Shown: positions 32,836 to 43,215 of the stretch, piece after piece
How the letters are laid out: every line of letters starts with the position of its first letter
How positions within the stretch are numbered: position 1 is the stretch's first letter
Assembly: GCF_001885075.1 (NCBI RefSeq)
Contig: NZ_MODU01000004.1
Span: forward strand, 124,001 to 188,000
Direction of reading: 5' to 3'
Source of the DNA: Alteromonas sp. V450
Lineage (GTDB): Bacteria; Pseudomonadota; Gammaproteobacteria; Enterobacterales; Alteromonadaceae
DNA: 64,000 bases
The notes under the pieces: generated by a model
The model's input: only the letters and a program-made list of their open reading frames with translations
Databases searched by the model: none
Told to the model about the DNA's origin: nothing
Translations under genes and position numbers: made by a program

Positions 32836-34029
32836 ATGCCTATTGCATTATTTGCGTTAACGTTAAGTGCGTTTGCTATTGGCACAACAGAGTTCGTGAT
32901 AGTGGGGCTTGTCCCCACCATTGCTACCGATCTTGGCGTTACGTTACCGAGCGCAGGCTTACTGGTAAGCTTGTACGCCGTTGGTGTTGCCGTTGGCGCA
33001 CCGGTTCTTACCGCCCTTACGGGAAAGTGGAATAGAAAGCATGTTCTGCTTAGCTTAATGGCGCTATTTGTGGCTGGTAATATTCTTGCTTGGCAAGCGC
33101 CTAGCTACGAGAGCTTAATTTTAGCTCGCATTTTGACAGGCTTAGCGCACGGTGTGTTCTTTTCCATAGGATCAACTATTGCTACAGGGCTAGTGGCGAA
33201 AGAAAAAGAAGCCAGTGCTATTGCCGTTATGTTTACAGGCTTAACCGTAGCCTTGGTTACTGGCGTACCTTTGGGTACCTGGATTGGTCAAAACTTCGGT
33301 TGGAGAGCAACCTTCCTTGTGGTTTCTGCGCTTGGCACGCTTGCGCTAATTGGCAGTGCGTTGCTGGTACCGAATAATCTTAAACAAAGTAAACCGGCCA
33401 CCATGAGTGAACAAATGAAGGTATTGGTTCAGCCTCGTCTGGTATTAGTGTATCTAATGACGATTTTGGGCTATGGCGGTACGTTTACGGCATTTACGTA
33501 TCTAGCGCCTATATTGCAAGAAGAGGCGGGGTTTGCGCCCTCAGCCATCAGCTTAATTATGCTGGTTTACGGTGTATCTGTTGCGGTAGGCAATATTTAT
33601 GGCGGCAAGCTTGCTGACAAAAAAGGTCCAATTAGCGCGTTAACAATCATCTTTTCAGCCCTTGCGGTCATCTTATTTGCCCTGACGTTTACCATGGGCA
33701 GTAAAGTTGCCGCAGTGATCACTGTTTTAGTATGGGGCGCCTTTGCCTTTGGCAATGTTCCAGGACTTCAGGTGTACGTTGTTCAATTAGCAGAGAAGTT
33801 TACCCCTAATGCTGTTGATGTGGCGTCAGGTTTAAATATCGCGGCATTTAACATTGGCATAGCAGTGGGTTCAATTCTAGGCGGTGCAATTGTAGACGGC
33901 ATGCAGTTATCTGATACCGCGTGGATTGGTGCAATCATTTCTGTTGCAGCGTTACTTGTTACACGTTACAGCGGCCACTTAGACAAGCGCGCACTCAGTA
34001 CGGCGGCGAATAACACAACGAGCGCGTAG
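32836..34029 (+). CDS. MFS transporter (AraJ/NepI-like efflux family)
   Basis: The 397-residue protein has twelve hydrophobic segments. LSAFAIGTTEFVIVGLVPTIATDLGV is typical of the AraJ/YdhP/PbuE DHA1 efflux group, and LILARILTGLAHGVFFSIGSTIA follows. Substrate unknown. ATG 32836 has GAGGA 8 nt upstream; a TTG at 32821 is in frame. First gene of a four-gene cluster opposite the LysR gene. Confidence 0.9.
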   Translation: MPIALFALTLSAFAIGTTEFVIVGLVPTIATDLGVTLPSAGLLVSLYAVGVAVGAPVLTALTGKWNRKHVLLSLMALFVAGNILAWQAPSYESLILARILTGLAHGVFFSIGSTIATGLVAKEKEASAIAVMFTGLTVALVTGVPLGTWIGQNFGWRATFLVVSALGTLALIGSALLVPNNLKQSKPATMSEQMKVLVQPRLVLVYLMTILGYGGTFTAFTYLAPILQEEAGFAPSAISLIMLVYGVSVAVGNIYGGKLADKKGPISALTIIFSALAVILFALTFTMGSKVAAVITVLVWGAFAFGNVPGLQVYVVQLAEKFTPNAVDVASGLNIAAFNIGIAVGSILGGAIVDGMQLSDTAWIGAIISVAALLVTRYSGHLDKRALSTAANNTTSA

Positions 34030-34039
34030 GGAGGTCACA

Positions 34040-34948
34040 ATGACGACAAATACCTTTGATAAGCTTGCACAACATACGTTCTCAGTAGGTGTAGAGCTTC
34101 CGCTAGATAACGACTGGGCGCATTTCGACGCCACAGAAGGTACGCCATTCGGCGTACCTGATATGACCGAGCATCACAGCCGTATTCAGCTAGCCGACAA
34201 ACTAGGGTTTAAAGCAGCGTGGGTACGAGATGTACCAATTTACGACCCTAGCTTTGGTGATGCAGCTCAGGTTTTCGAAACCTTCACTTACTTGGGCTAT
34301 TTAGCGGGTATCACAGACAATATTCTATTAGGCACAGCCGCTGTTGTTTTACCTCTTAGGCAGCCATGGCTTGTTAAAAAGGCGGCAGCAACGGTGCAGC
34401 AGCTAAGTAACGACCGCCTTATACTCGGTGTAGCCAGTGGGGATAGACCGGTTGAGTATCCGTTGTTCGATGTCGATTTTGACAGTCGTGGCGAGCAATT
34501 CAGGCAGTCACTTGAAATTGTAAAGCACGGTGAGAATTCCCTTAAGCCTGGCATGTCGCTGTTACCACGTTCAACCACGCCGCCATTGTACGTTGCAGGG
34601 CTCGCTCAGCAAAGCCCTCAGTGGGTTGGAGAAAATATGGATGGTTGGCTGGCGTATCCAGGTACACCGAACGACCATGTAAAGCGCGTAGAACTATGGC
34701 GAAATGTCGCAGGCAATAAGCCGTACGTTAGTTTTATTCATCTGAACTTGGTTGAAGACGATGAAGCGCCCATAAAACGCCACCGATTCGGGGTTGAAAC
34801 TGGTGTAAATGGGCTTATCAAAGAACTCAATGCAATGAAAGAAGCGGGGGTTGATCATATTGGCCTGCACTTCAGACGTAATACGCAACCAGTAGAAGAC
34901 GCGATGCAGCGCATTGCTGACAACGTATTACCTCACTTTCATAAATAA
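34040..34948 (+). CDS. LLM-class flavin-dependent oxidoreductase
   Basis: The 302-residue protein is a luciferase-like monooxygenase fold. GFKAAWVRDVPIYDPSFGDAAQVFE, ILLGTAAVVLPLRQPWLVKKAAATVQQLSNDRLILGVASGD and DGWLAYPG are family stretches. It should use FMN and probably a reductase partner. It lies 10 nt after the MFS gene with GGGAGGT as ribosome site. Substrate unknown. Confidence 0.88.
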   Translation: MTTNTFDKLAQHTFSVGVELPLDNDWAHFDATEGTPFGVPDMTEHHSRIQLADKLGFKAAWVRDVPIYDPSFGDAAQVFETFTYLGYLAGITDNILLGTAAVVLPLRQPWLVKKAAATVQQLSNDRLILGVASGDRPVEYPLFDVDFDSRGEQFRQSLEIVKHGENSLKPGMSLLPRSTTPPLYVAGLAQQSPQWVGENMDGWLAYPGTPNDHVKRVELWRNVAGNKPYVSFIHLNLVEDDEAPIKRHRFGVETGVNGLIKELNAMKEAGVDHIGLHFRRNTQPVEDAMQRIADNVLPHFHK

Positions 34949-34969
34949 CGGAACCAACAAGGAGGCATC

Positions 34970-35806
34970 ATGCCGAATGTAAATCAGTCACAATCTAAAA
35001 TTCCTTCGCTAGGTGTAGGCACGTTTCGCTTAAAAGACGATGAAGCCTATAACAGCGTGACAATGGCACTTGAAGTGGGTTTCCGTCACATTGATACGGC
35101 GCAAATTTACGGCAATGAAGAAGCGGTAGGTCGCGCTATTAAAGACGCTATTGCAAATAATCTTGTTGCACGTGAAGACCTTTACGTCACCACCAAGGTG
35201 TGGAATGACAAGCTGAATAAAGCAAGCTTTGTGGATAGCGTAAAAGAGAGTTTGGAAAAGCTTCAACTGTCGTACGTTGACCTGCTACTTATTCATTGGC
35301 CGTCACCGGAAAACGGCGAAAGCATGGAAGAGTACCTAGGTGAATTGCTGCGCGTTAAGGAACTGGGACTCACAAAAGAAATTGGTATTTCTAACTTTAC
35401 CGTGGCACAAATTGAAGAAGCGGTGAGTATCTTGGGTGAGGGCGTTATTTCCACGAATCAGGTAGAGGTACACCCTTATCTTACTAATGAAAAAGTGCGT
35501 GCAGCGTGTGAGAAACACGGTATCACAGTGACAGGATATATGCCGTTTGCTGTTGGTAAAGTGTTAAAAGATGAGACCATCATTGCAATTGCAGATAAGC
35601 ACGGCGTGAGCACTGCTGAGGTAGTGGTAGCTTGGGAGCTGGCCCATGGTTTAGTCACTATTCCATCGTCGACCAAGCGCAAGAACCTAGAAACCAATTT
35701 CAAAGCGCTTGAACTTATCTTAAACGCTGACGATATCGCAAAGATTGACGCGCTAGATTGTGGCGACCGTCAAGCTAACCCAGATTTTTCACCTGCGTGG
35801 GACTAA
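34970..35806 (+). CDS. Aldo/keto reductase (DkgB-like)
   Basis: The 278-residue protein has the AKR catalytic set: GFRHIDTAQIYGNE (Asp, Tyr), VTTKVWNDKL (Lys) and LLLIHWPSP (His). GISNF and IPSSTKRKNLETNF, the NADPH site, follow. It resembles 2,5-diketo-D-gluconate reductase B, a general NADPH aldehyde/ketone reductase. AAGGAGG lies 4 nt upstream of the start region. Part of the LysR-linked cluster. Confidence 0.9.
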   Translation: MPNVNQSQSKIPSLGVGTFRLKDDEAYNSVTMALEVGFRHIDTAQIYGNEEAVGRAIKDAIANNLVAREDLYVTTKVWNDKLNKASFVDSVKESLEKLQLSYVDLLLIHWPSPENGESMEEYLGELLRVKELGLTKEIGISNFTVAQIEEAVSILGEGVISTNQVEVHPYLTNEKVRAACEKHGITVTGYMPFAVGKVLKDETIIAIADKHGVSTAEVVVAWELAHGLVTIPSSTKRKNLETNFKALELILNADDIAKIDALDCGDRQANPDFSPAWD

Positions 35807-35836
35807 TTGGATAAATCACCGTGTTAAGGAGCTTTT

Positions 35837-36772
35837 ATGCAAGCTAACGTTTGGCAATTTGAACAAGCTGGCGCACCACTGATACAAAACGTACGTGAAT
35901 TCTCTGAGCCGAAGGCAGGGCGTATTGTCGTGCGCAACTATGCTATTGGCATTAACCCAGTTGACTGGAAGTTTATCGATGATAACCCGCGCGACTGGGA
36001 AAAAGGGCATATTCCCGGTGTGGACGGTGCGGGTGTTGTTGTCGCTGTAGGTGAGGGCGTTGATAACAGTCTATTGGGTAAGCGTGTGGCTTACCATCAT
36101 AGCCTAGGTGAAAACGGAAGTTTTGCCGATCATAGTGAAGTGTATGCAAGCCGTGTAATGGTGGTGCCAGAAAGCGTTGATTTTGCCCTAGCTGCTGCGT
36201 TGCCATGCCCAATGCTTACTGCTTGGCAAGCGTTTAGTAAAGTGCCGGTTCGAGAGGGGGCTAACGTGCTAGTCAGCGGTATGGGCGCCGTTAACAAATT
36301 GCTGGCGCAAATGCTTTATCAGGCTGGTTTTAACGTGCATGTTATCTCAGGTAGCTTTACGCAAGAGCAAGCTGCTGAGATGGGCGTAACAACCATTCAT
36401 CGCAATAAGCCTGAAGGGCAAACTTTTTACGCGCTTTTTGACGCGAATGGTCCAGACTATGCGGCGTCACTTGTACCGCTTCTTGAAGCTAATGGTCACG
36501 TAGTGAGTATTCTAGGTCGTATTGAAGTACCTGTTGATGCGCCTTTCACGCGCACTATTTCTTATCATGAAATAGCCCTAGGCGCGCTGCATGATTATGG
36601 CGATTTATCACAGTGGCAGCGATTGGTGAAAGACGGTGAGGCTCTACTTGAGCAAATTGCTGCGCAAACGCTGGTTGTCGAAATACCTAGCGTGTTTGAC
36701 TTCGATAATTTGAACAAGGCGCTGCAATTTTCAAAAGAAGACAAACGAAAAGCTGTGGTTACGGTGTCATAA
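35837..36772 (+). CDS. Zinc-type/quinone oxidoreductase-like MDR protein
   Basis: The 311-residue protein is a medium-chain dehydrogenase/reductase. An N-terminal GroES-like domain (INPVDWKFIDDNP, HIPGVDGAGVVVAVGEGVD) is followed by a Rossmann domain (NVLVSGMGAVNKLLAQML). The structural zinc cysteines are not apparent, so the quinone oxidoreductase branch is likely. Fourth gene of the cluster. The stop overlaps the convergent cyclase gene by 6 nt. Confidence 0.87.
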   Translation: MQANVWQFEQAGAPLIQNVREFSEPKAGRIVVRNYAIGINPVDWKFIDDNPRDWEKGHIPGVDGAGVVVAVGEGVDNSLLGKRVAYHHSLGENGSFADHSEVYASRVMVVPESVDFALAAALPCPMLTAWQAFSKVPVREGANVLVSGMGAVNKLLAQMLYQAGFNVHVISGSFTQEQAAEMGVTTIHRNKPEGQTFYALFDANGPDYAASLVPLLEANGHVVSILGRIEVPVDAPFTRTISYHEIALGALHDYGDLSQWQRLVKDGEALLEQIAAQTLVVEIPSVFDFDNLNKALQFSKEDKRKAVVTVS

Positions 36773-38521
36773 AGCCGGAACGATTAGGTTTCTTCCTTTA
36801 TCTTTGGCTACGTAAAGGGCTTTATCAGCTCGCCTAAAGGCTTCGACAATATCGTCGGAGCCTTTACATAACGTCCAACCTATACATGCACCTATCTTCC
36901 TGTCATCAAGTGAAGCGATGTCTAATTGGTTTATTCTGCCATGCAATACAAAGAGTTCGTTCGCAAACGCTTCAGTTTGTTGTTGGGTATTCGCTGTAGG
37001 GTCGAAGCGTCTTACAATCGCAAATTCTTCTCCACCGTATCGAGCGGTGAGTTGGGTTGGGGTATTTAGGGGCAAAAGAACGCTGGCAATGGCTTTTAGA
37101 ACATCGTCACCGACCTCATGGCCAAATGTATCGTTGATGCGCTTGAAATGGTCTAAGTCGATAAGGGCTAGGGCAAGTGTTCTATCAGTCTGTGAGTGCT
37201 TGTCAAAGGAGTTGTCCACAAATAAATCCAATGTACGTCGATTGGATAACGCAGTTAAGCTATCTTTCGATGCAAGCTCAGCAAGCGCTTTGTTTGTTTG
37301 CTCTAATGCAAGCGTTCGCTCTTTAACCAAAGCTTCTAGTTTTGAGGCTTGTTGACTTTTCAGTACCGCAGTTTCTCGCTGCGCGTCTCTTTCACGTTGG
37401 ACCATTTTCACCATATAGCGTGCCGCGAGCGAAACCATAAATAAGCAAGTCATTACTAACCCAGTCATAAATGTGGCGATTGGATCAATAAAAAGCTCGA
37501 CGTCAAAAAGAGCAACGACTGTAAGTATTAGCGTACTTAAAACAACGGGAAGCATGGCAGCGGCAAGCCATTTAGCCCTATCTGAGCCGCGTTTATGCTC
37601 GATGTAAATGACCACGCCCGCCATACATGTGTAGGGGAAAAACATCAGTACAGGCAGTTTCAATGCGATATCTAACCCTGCAGTATGCCAAAGTAAAAGG
37701 CCAACGAAGGGTAAAGAAATGCAAACTATTTTGGCTGTTGTGGTGCCGTAAACAGCGTGTTTTTCTCTAGCAAGTGTTTGAAAGAGGATCCAAAAAGCGG
37801 TGATCAGTACAAGATAAACACTTACCGCATAGCTTATGTCGTTGATGTCAGGTGTATTAGGCCACAGTAATTCAAAGGCATATCCAAACACGCGGAAAAA
37901 CCAAAATGTCGTAGCAAAAATAAATGAGGCAAAACTTAAGAAAACAAGATTACGACTTGCAATGTAACCCAAAATGCTCAGCGCTGTTAAAAGCCACATT
38001 GCGCCAAAGAAAGTCATGTCACGTTGAAGCGTTTTTACATATAGGTTGTTAAAATATTCTGGTGTAGCAATAGAGAAGTTATATCTGAGGATTTCGCCAG
38101 ACATGTAGCCACTAAATTCGGTATAACTTTTAGGCGACAGAATAGTTGGAAAATGGTAATTAGGTGCAGCGACTGGTCGCGAGTGGTAAGGCAAGCTATC
38201 ACCCGATATCCACACTTGTTCGCCATCCGTTACCATCAGCTTTTTTACTGCAGGAAAGCTTATTGAGAACCAGACAGGAATCGGTTTCTCGAGTTGATTG
38301 TCAATGCGAACTTTAAAATGTAAATACTGTAATGGTGAACGTTCAAGCAAGCTTGCATCGCTGACCCATTTTTCATTGCCAGTGAGTATTGGCCCTTCGG
38401 AAACCGCAAAAGTTACATCTTCATTCAATTCAAGCGGTTGGGTTGGGTCAGTGAAAGCAACTGCAGAAGCGAATGGACTGTGTGTTAGCACTATAAGCAG
38501 CAATATTAGTAAACGCAGCAT
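36767..38521 (-). CDS. Membrane diguanylate cyclase (7TMR-DISM, GGDEF)
   Basis: The 584-residue protein has a signal peptide, a periplasmic 7TMR-DISMED2 domain (about 30-160) and seven membrane helices (about 165-375). A short coiled coil and a C-terminal GGDEF domain (about 420-580) follow. The active site RYGGEEFAIV is intact and LIDLDHFKRINDTFGHEVGDD is present, so it should make cyclic di-GMP. The RxxD inhibitory site is absent (T and Q at those positions), so product inhibition of the usual kind is not expected. The ligand sensed is unknown. Confidence 0.9.
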   Translation of the reverse strand: MLRLLILLLIVLTHSPFASAVAFTDPTQPLELNEDVTFAVSEGPILTGNEKWVSDASLLERSPLQYLHFKVRIDNQLEKPIPVWFSISFPAVKKLMVTDGEQVWISGDSLPYHSRPVAAPNYHFPTILSPKSYTEFSGYMSGEILRYNFSIATPEYFNNLYVKTLQRDMTFFGAMWLLTALSILGYIASRNLVFLSFASFIFATTFWFFRVFGYAFELLWPNTPDINDISYAVSVYLVLITAFWILFQTLAREKHAVYGTTTAKIVCISLPFVGLLLWHTAGLDIALKLPVLMFFPYTCMAGVVIYIEHKRGSDRAKWLAAAMLPVVLSTLILTVVALFDVELFIDPIATFMTGLVMTCLFMVSLAARYMVKMVQRERDAQRETAVLKSQQASKLEALVKERTLALEQTNKALAELASKDSLTALSNRRTLDLFVDNSFDKHSQTDRTLALALIDLDHFKRINDTFGHEVGDDVLKAIASVLLPLNTPTQLTARYGGEEFAIVRRFDPTANTQQQTEAFANELFVLHGRINQLDIASLDDRKIGACIGWTLCKGSDDIVEAFRRADKALYVAKDKGRNLIVPAL

Positions 38522-38920
38522 CTTACATCCTTGTGAGCTATACAGTCGACTTGGCCTAAAGGCAATATACTACAATGTATTAAATTTTAAGAGAATACTA
38601 TCTGAACTGTGAAAGTCCTCAACGTTTATTGGCTGTTGCCCAACTAATACTAGTTCAAAAAGACAATTACACTCTCAACGAGTTGTTATCCATGCGAATT
38701 GGTATGAAGAGTCTTGGCTTTAATAAGGATTAGATAAATAAGTGATTCGCTCTACTGTTACTGAGCGTAAAATGCTAAAATCCGCGCAATTATTTACCAA
38801 GCCGTATCAAGCGTTTTACCGCATTACTGATTTTGCGCGGAGAAGCATTGCTTATCCGTTATAAAACGCGCCTGTAAGTAATTGGTTTACAGGGATAATA
38901 GATAACGAAGATAAGTATTG
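38522..38920. other. Promoter region between cyclase gene and prfC
   Basis: This 399-nt gap has no open frame I trust. TGCTAAAAT (38773-38781) is a possible extended -10 for prfC. TCCGCGCAA (38781-38789) and TTGCGCGGA (38833-38841) form a perfect 9-bp inverted repeat 43 nt apart. Confidence 0.45.
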
Positions 38921-40510
38921 ATGTCAGATAAGAAGCTTCTAGAAGAGATTAAAAAGCGACGCACGTTCGCAATCATATCGCACCCGGATGCGGGTAAAAC
39001 CACGATTACTGAAAAAGTATTGTTATTCGGACGTGCCCTGCAAACTGCCGGTACCGTAAAGGGTAAAAAATCAGGTCAGCATGCTAAGTCTGACTGGATG
39101 GAAATGGAAAAAGAGCGTGGTATCTCGGTAACCACCTCGGTCATGCAGTTTCCATATAGCGATCACTTAGTAAACCTGCTGGATACCCCAGGACACGAAG
39201 ACTTCTCTGAAGATACCTATCGTACACTGACGGCGGTTGACTCATGTCTTATGGTTATCGACGCAGCGAAAGGTGTAGAAGACCGAACCCGCAAACTTAT
39301 GGAAGTCACACGCTTGCGCGATACGCCAATTGTAACGTTCATGAACAAGCTTGACCGCGATATTCGCGACCCTATGGAACTACTCGATGAAGTAGAGACC
39401 GAGCTTGATATCCTGTGCGCGCCAATTACTTGGCCAATTGGCTGCGGTAAGAGTTTTAAAGGTGTATATCACCTTCACCGCGATGAAACGATTTTGTACC
39501 AAAGTGGTCAAGGCCACACTATCCAAGACGTGCGAATCATCAAAGGGTTAGATAATCCTGAGTTAGATACTGCAGTAGGAAGTGATCTTGCTGAAACCTT
39601 GCGCGACGAGCTAGAGCTTGTACGCGGTGCATCTAACGAATTCGAACAAGAGCTTTTCTTGGAAGGCCAGCTAACGCCAGTATTTTTCGGTACAGCATTA
39701 GGTAACTTTGGTGTTGATCATATGCTTGACGGTTTGGTTGAGTGGGCACCTGCGCCACTTGGCCGCGAAACCGAAGAAGGGACTATCGAAAGTACCGATG
39801 GTAAGTTCAGTGGCTTCGTATTTAAAATTCAGGCCAACATGGACCCGAAACACCGTGACCGCATCGCGTTTTGTCGTATTGTGTCGGGCAAGTACGAAAA
39901 AGGCATGAAAATGCGCAACAGTCGTTTAGGTAAAGATGTGCGTATTTCGGATGCATTAACCTTCTTGGCTGGTGATCGTTCACTGCTAGAAGAAGCCTAT
40001 GCCGGCGATATCATTGGCCTGCACAACCACGGTACCATTCGAATCGGCGATACTTTCACGTCAGGCGATAACTACCGCTTTACTGGTATTCCAAACTTTG
40101 CCCCTGAGCTATTTAAACGCATCCGCTTGAAAGATCCGCTGAAGCAAAAGCAGCTGCTTAAAGGGCTTATTCAGCTTTCTGAGGAAGGGGCAGTACAGGT
40201 GTTTAGACCCCTTGCCAACAACGATTTGATTGTGGGCGCAGTAGGTGTGCTTCAGTTTGACGTGGTAGTCGCTCGCTTGAAAGCCGAATACAACGTAGAC
40301 GCGCTTTATGAGCATATTAACGTGAGCACTGCCCGCTGGGTTTACTCTGACAATGAGAAGAAGCTTGATGAATTCCGTCGTAAAGGTGAGCAAAACCTTG
40401 CACTAGATGGCGGCGATAACTTGACGTACATCGCACCTACTATGGTGAATTTACAGCTAGCGCAAGAGCGCTATCCTGATATTCAGTTCAAGAACACGCG
40501 CGAAAATTAA
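38921..40510 (+). CDS. prfC: Peptide chain release factor 3
   Basis: The 529-residue translational GTPase matches E. coli RF3 (529). The G1 motif is [15 protein letters not shown], switch I lies around [13 protein letters not shown], the G3 motif is DTPGHEDF and G4 is NKLD. RF3 recycles RF1 and RF2 from the ribosome after termination. ATG 38921 is preferred to the TTG immediately before it. argS follows after 33 nt. Confidence 0.96.
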   Translation: MSDKKLLEEIKKRRTFAIISHPDAGKTTITEKVLLFGRALQTAGTVKGKKSGQHAKSDWMEMEKERGISVTTSVMQFPYSDHLVNLLDTPGHEDFSEDTYRTLTAVDSCLMVIDAAKGVEDRTRKLMEVTRLRDTPIVTFMNKLDRDIRDPMELLDEVETELDILCAPITWPIGCGKSFKGVYHLHRDETILYQSGQGHTIQDVRIIKGLDNPELDTAVGSDLAETLRDELELVRGASNEFEQELFLEGQLTPVFFGTALGNFGVDHMLDGLVEWAPAPLGRETEEGTIESTDGKFSGFVFKIQANMDPKHRDRIAFCRIVSGKYEKGMKMRNSRLGKDVRISDALTFLAGDRSLLEEAYAGDIIGLHNHGTIRIGDTFTSGDNYRFTGIPNFAPELFKRIRLKDPLKQKQLLKGLIQLSEEGAVQVFRPLANNDLIVGAVGVLQFDVVVARLKAEYNVDALYEHINVSTARWVYSDNEKKLDEFRRKGEQNLALDGGDNLTYIAPTMVNLQLAQERYPDIQFKNTREN

Positions 40511-40543
40511 GCTAATAAAGATTAAACAAAGACACAATATATT

Positions 40544-42274
40544 ATGAATATACATGCACTATTAGTTAACCGTTTCACTGAAGCTCTTAAAGAAATGGGG
40601 GTAGAAAATGCACCGGTGCCAGTTTCGCGCAGCGCTCGACCTGAATTTGGTGAGTATCAGTTTAACGGCGCGATGGCGCTAGCCAAGCAGCTTAAGCAAA
40701 AGCCGCGCGATATTGCAGAGAAAATTGTTGAGACTGTAAAGCTCGACGATATTGCCAGCAAGCTAGAAGTGGCGGGCCCTGGTTTTATCAACGTTCATTT
40801 AAATGACGGATGGCTGTCTAATCAGTGTGAGCTGTCGCTAACCGACCCACGTTTAGGTATTGCTAAGTCAAAAGAGCAGAACATTGTTGTTGATTACTCA
40901 TCGCCTAACCTGGCCAAAGAAATGCACGTGGGCCACCTGCGTACTACTATCATCGGCGATGCCGTGGTTAAAGTGCTTGAGTTCTTAGGCCACAACGTTA
41001 TTCGTCAAAACCACATGGGCGACTGGGGCACACAGTTCGGCATGCTACTTGCCCACCTTTCAGACAAGCTTCAAGACGAAGTAGCTGAAACGGCGCTCTC
41101 TGATCTTGAAGACTTTTACCGCGAAGCCAAAGTACGCTTTGACGAAGAAGAAGGTTTTGCCGACCGCGCCCGTGAATACGTAGTTAAACTGCAGGGTGGC
41201 GACGCTCAGTGTTTGGCGCTGTGGGAAAAGTTCATTGACGTGTCTATTGCTCACTCTGAAGAGGTTTACGACAAGCTAAACGTAAGCCTGACTCGTAAAG
41301 ATATTATGGGTGAGTCGGCTTACAACGACGATTTAGCCAACGTAATCAGCGACCTTAAAGCGAAAGGTCTTGCAGTAGAAGACCAAGGTGCACAGGTAGT
41401 ATTTATACCTGAGCTTGCTGATAAAGAAGGGAACCCAGCGGTTTACATTGTTCAAAAATCCGGTGGTGGATACCTGTACGCAACGACTGACCTCGCGGCA
41501 ATGCGCTATCGCAGCGACAAACTAAACGCTGATCGTACGCTGATTCTTACTGACGCGCGTCAGGCACTGCACTTCAAGCAAACTGAAATTGTGGGCCGTA
41601 AAGCAGGCTTTATGAAAGAAGAGCAAACTTACGAGCATTGCCCATTTGGAATGATGCTAGGCAGTGACGGTAAGCCATTTAAAACCCGTACTGGCGGTAC
41701 GGTTAAACTGGTCGAGTTGCTTGATGAAGCCGTTGAGCGTGCGGGTAAACTTATTGCAGAGCGCGACAACGATTTAAGTGAAGACGAGCTTAAAGAAGTC
41801 GCTCACAAGGTGGGTATTGGCGCTGTGAAATACGCTGACCTTTCTAAAAACCGCACAACGGACTACATGTTCAATTGGGACTCCATGCTAAGTTTTGAAG
41901 GTAACACAGCGCCTTATCTTCAATACGCCTACACCCGAGTGAAAAGCTTGTTCAGAAAAGCGGGTGTGGATATGGCCAACATGCCGGTAGATATCAATAT
42001 TGTTGAGAAACAAGAGCATGCGCTTGCCGTGTTGCTTATGCAGTTTGAAGAAGTGATTGGTACAGTATCTCGTGAGGCCACGCCTCATGTACTGTGTACG
42101 TACCTCTACGATGTGGCTTCGGCATTTATGTCATTCTACGAAGCCTGCCCAATGCTAAAAGACGGTATTGAGCCAGCGGTACGCGATAGTCGTCTGGCGT
42201 TGTCAGCTCTGGTTGCCAAAACGTTAGAGCAAGGATTAACCCTACTTGGTATCGAAACACTAGAAAAAATGTAG
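40544..42274 (+). CDS. argS: Arginyl-tRNA synthetase
   Basis: The 576-residue class I synthetase (E. coli 577) has an N-terminal additional domain. The HIGH-type motif is in SPNLAKEMHVGHLRTTIIGD (about 122-141), and the KMSKS equivalent lies near GSDGKPFKTRTGG. The C-terminal anticodon-binding helical domain ends with GLTLLGIETLEKM. It charges tRNA-Arg. A strong terminator follows. Confidence 0.96.
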   Translation: MNIHALLVNRFTEALKEMGVENAPVPVSRSARPEFGEYQFNGAMALAKQLKQKPRDIAEKIVETVKLDDIASKLEVAGPGFINVHLNDGWLSNQCELSLTDPRLGIAKSKEQNIVVDYSSPNLAKEMHVGHLRTTIIGDAVVKVLEFLGHNVIRQNHMGDWGTQFGMLLAHLSDKLQDEVAETALSDLEDFYREAKVRFDEEEGFADRAREYVVKLQGGDAQCLALWEKFIDVSIAHSEEVYDKLNVSLTRKDIMGESAYNDDLANVISDLKAKGLAVEDQGAQVVFIPELADKEGNPAVYIVQKSGGGYLYATTDLAAMRYRSDKLNADRTLILTDARQALHFKQTEIVGRKAGFMKEEQTYEHCPFGMMLGSDGKPFKTRTGGTVKLVELLDEAVERAGKLIAERDNDLSEDELKEVAHKVGIGAVKYADLSKNRTTDYMFNWDSMLSFEGNTAPYLQYAYTRVKSLFRKAGVDMANMPVDINIVEKQEHALAVLLMQFEEVIGTVSREATPHVLCTYLYDVASAFMSFYEACPMLKDGIEPAVRDSRLALSALVAKTLEQGLTLLGIETLEKM

Positions 42275-42306
42275 TGTTCGCGGTACAACATAGGCATTGA
42301 TATTGA

Positions 42307-42338
42307 AAAGGCTGACATTGATTGTCAGCCTTTTTTTT
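42307..42338 (+). terminator. Rho-independent terminator after argS
   Basis: GGCTGACA-TTGAT-TGTCAGCC, an 8-bp hairpin preceded by A-run and followed by eight T, 36 nt after the stop. Confidence 0.95.
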
Positions 42339-42562
42339 ATGCGAAACACAAGCGTCAACTATACAGCGCTCGACTGCGCAAATCGTGATCCTTATACCAG
42401 TGGGCACAGATAATAGCGTACTCAGCGCGATTTGAAATGTTTGTAATCGCGGCGTGTTACCGCAGGTATAGCGGTATTACATTTCAATTTGCACCGATAG
42501 AGCAATAGCACCTTATAAACTAAACAAGTAAAAACTATTTTAATTAACGACAGGAAACTCAA

Positions 42563-43132
42563 ATGACTAAGATCCTTGCTTTTGCAGGTAGTACCCGTAA
42601 AGGTTCATTCAACCAAGCGATTATGGAGGTTGCCGCTGACGGCGCACGCGAGGCTGGCGCCGAGGTTACCGTTATAGACCTAGCCGACTATCAAATGCCG
42701 TTGTTTAACGAAGATGAGGAAGCCGAGTTTGGCATGCCTGAAAAAGCGCAGGCGTTCAAAGAATTACTAATGAATCATGATGGTTTTCTCATTGCTTCAC
42801 CAGAATACAACTCAAGTTATCCTGCATTACTAAAAAATGCTATTGACTGGGCATCGCGTATGGGCGAAGGCGAAAAGCCATTACAGGCATATCGGGGTAA
42901 AGTAGCTGGTATTATGGCTGCGTCGGCTGGTGGGCTAGGTGGCATGCGCGTGCTAGTGGTACTCAGAATGTTGCTTGAAAACCTAGGTACCATGGTACTG
43001 CCAAATCAAAAAGCAATCGCGAAGGTAAACACGCTTATGGAAAACGGCGTTATTACAGATGAAAAGACTATCAAGCAGCTTAAAAACTTGGGTAAAGAAA
43101 CGGCAGAACTTGCGGCTAAAATACGTGATTAA
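42563..43132 (+). CDS. NADPH-dependent FMN reductase
   Basis: The 189-residue protein has the flavodoxin-like fold of the ChrR/FMN_red family. FAGSTRKGSFNQAIM binds FMN phosphate, IASPEYNSSYPALLKNAIDW the isoalloxazine, and SAGGLGGMRVLVVLR follows. It probably reduces quinones, chromate or free flavin with NAD(P)H. AGGAAAC precedes the ATG. Monocistronic, between two terminators. Confidence 0.9.
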   Translation: MTKILAFAGSTRKGSFNQAIMEVAADGAREAGAEVTVIDLADYQMPLFNEDEEAEFGMPEKAQAFKELLMNHDGFLIASPEYNSSYPALLKNAIDWASRMGEGEKPLQAYRGKVAGIMAASAGGLGGMRVLVVLRMLLENLGTMVLPNQKAIAKVNTLMENGVITDEKTIKQLKNLGKETAELAAKIRD

Positions 43133-43164
43133 AGCTTCATTCTTACTGGAATTATAGAGATATG

Positions 43165-43194
43165 CGAGCCCCTTATGCTTGCGCTTGGGGCTCG
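43165..43194. terminator. Bidirectional hairpin between convergent genes
   Basis: CGAGCCCC, a 14-nt loop and GGGGCTCG form an 8-bp GC-rich hairpin between the FMN reductase and the cohesin gene. T-tracts are short, so efficiency is uncertain. Confidence 0.6.
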
Positions 43195-43215
43195 TATTTA
43201 TCAATTCCGCAGGGG

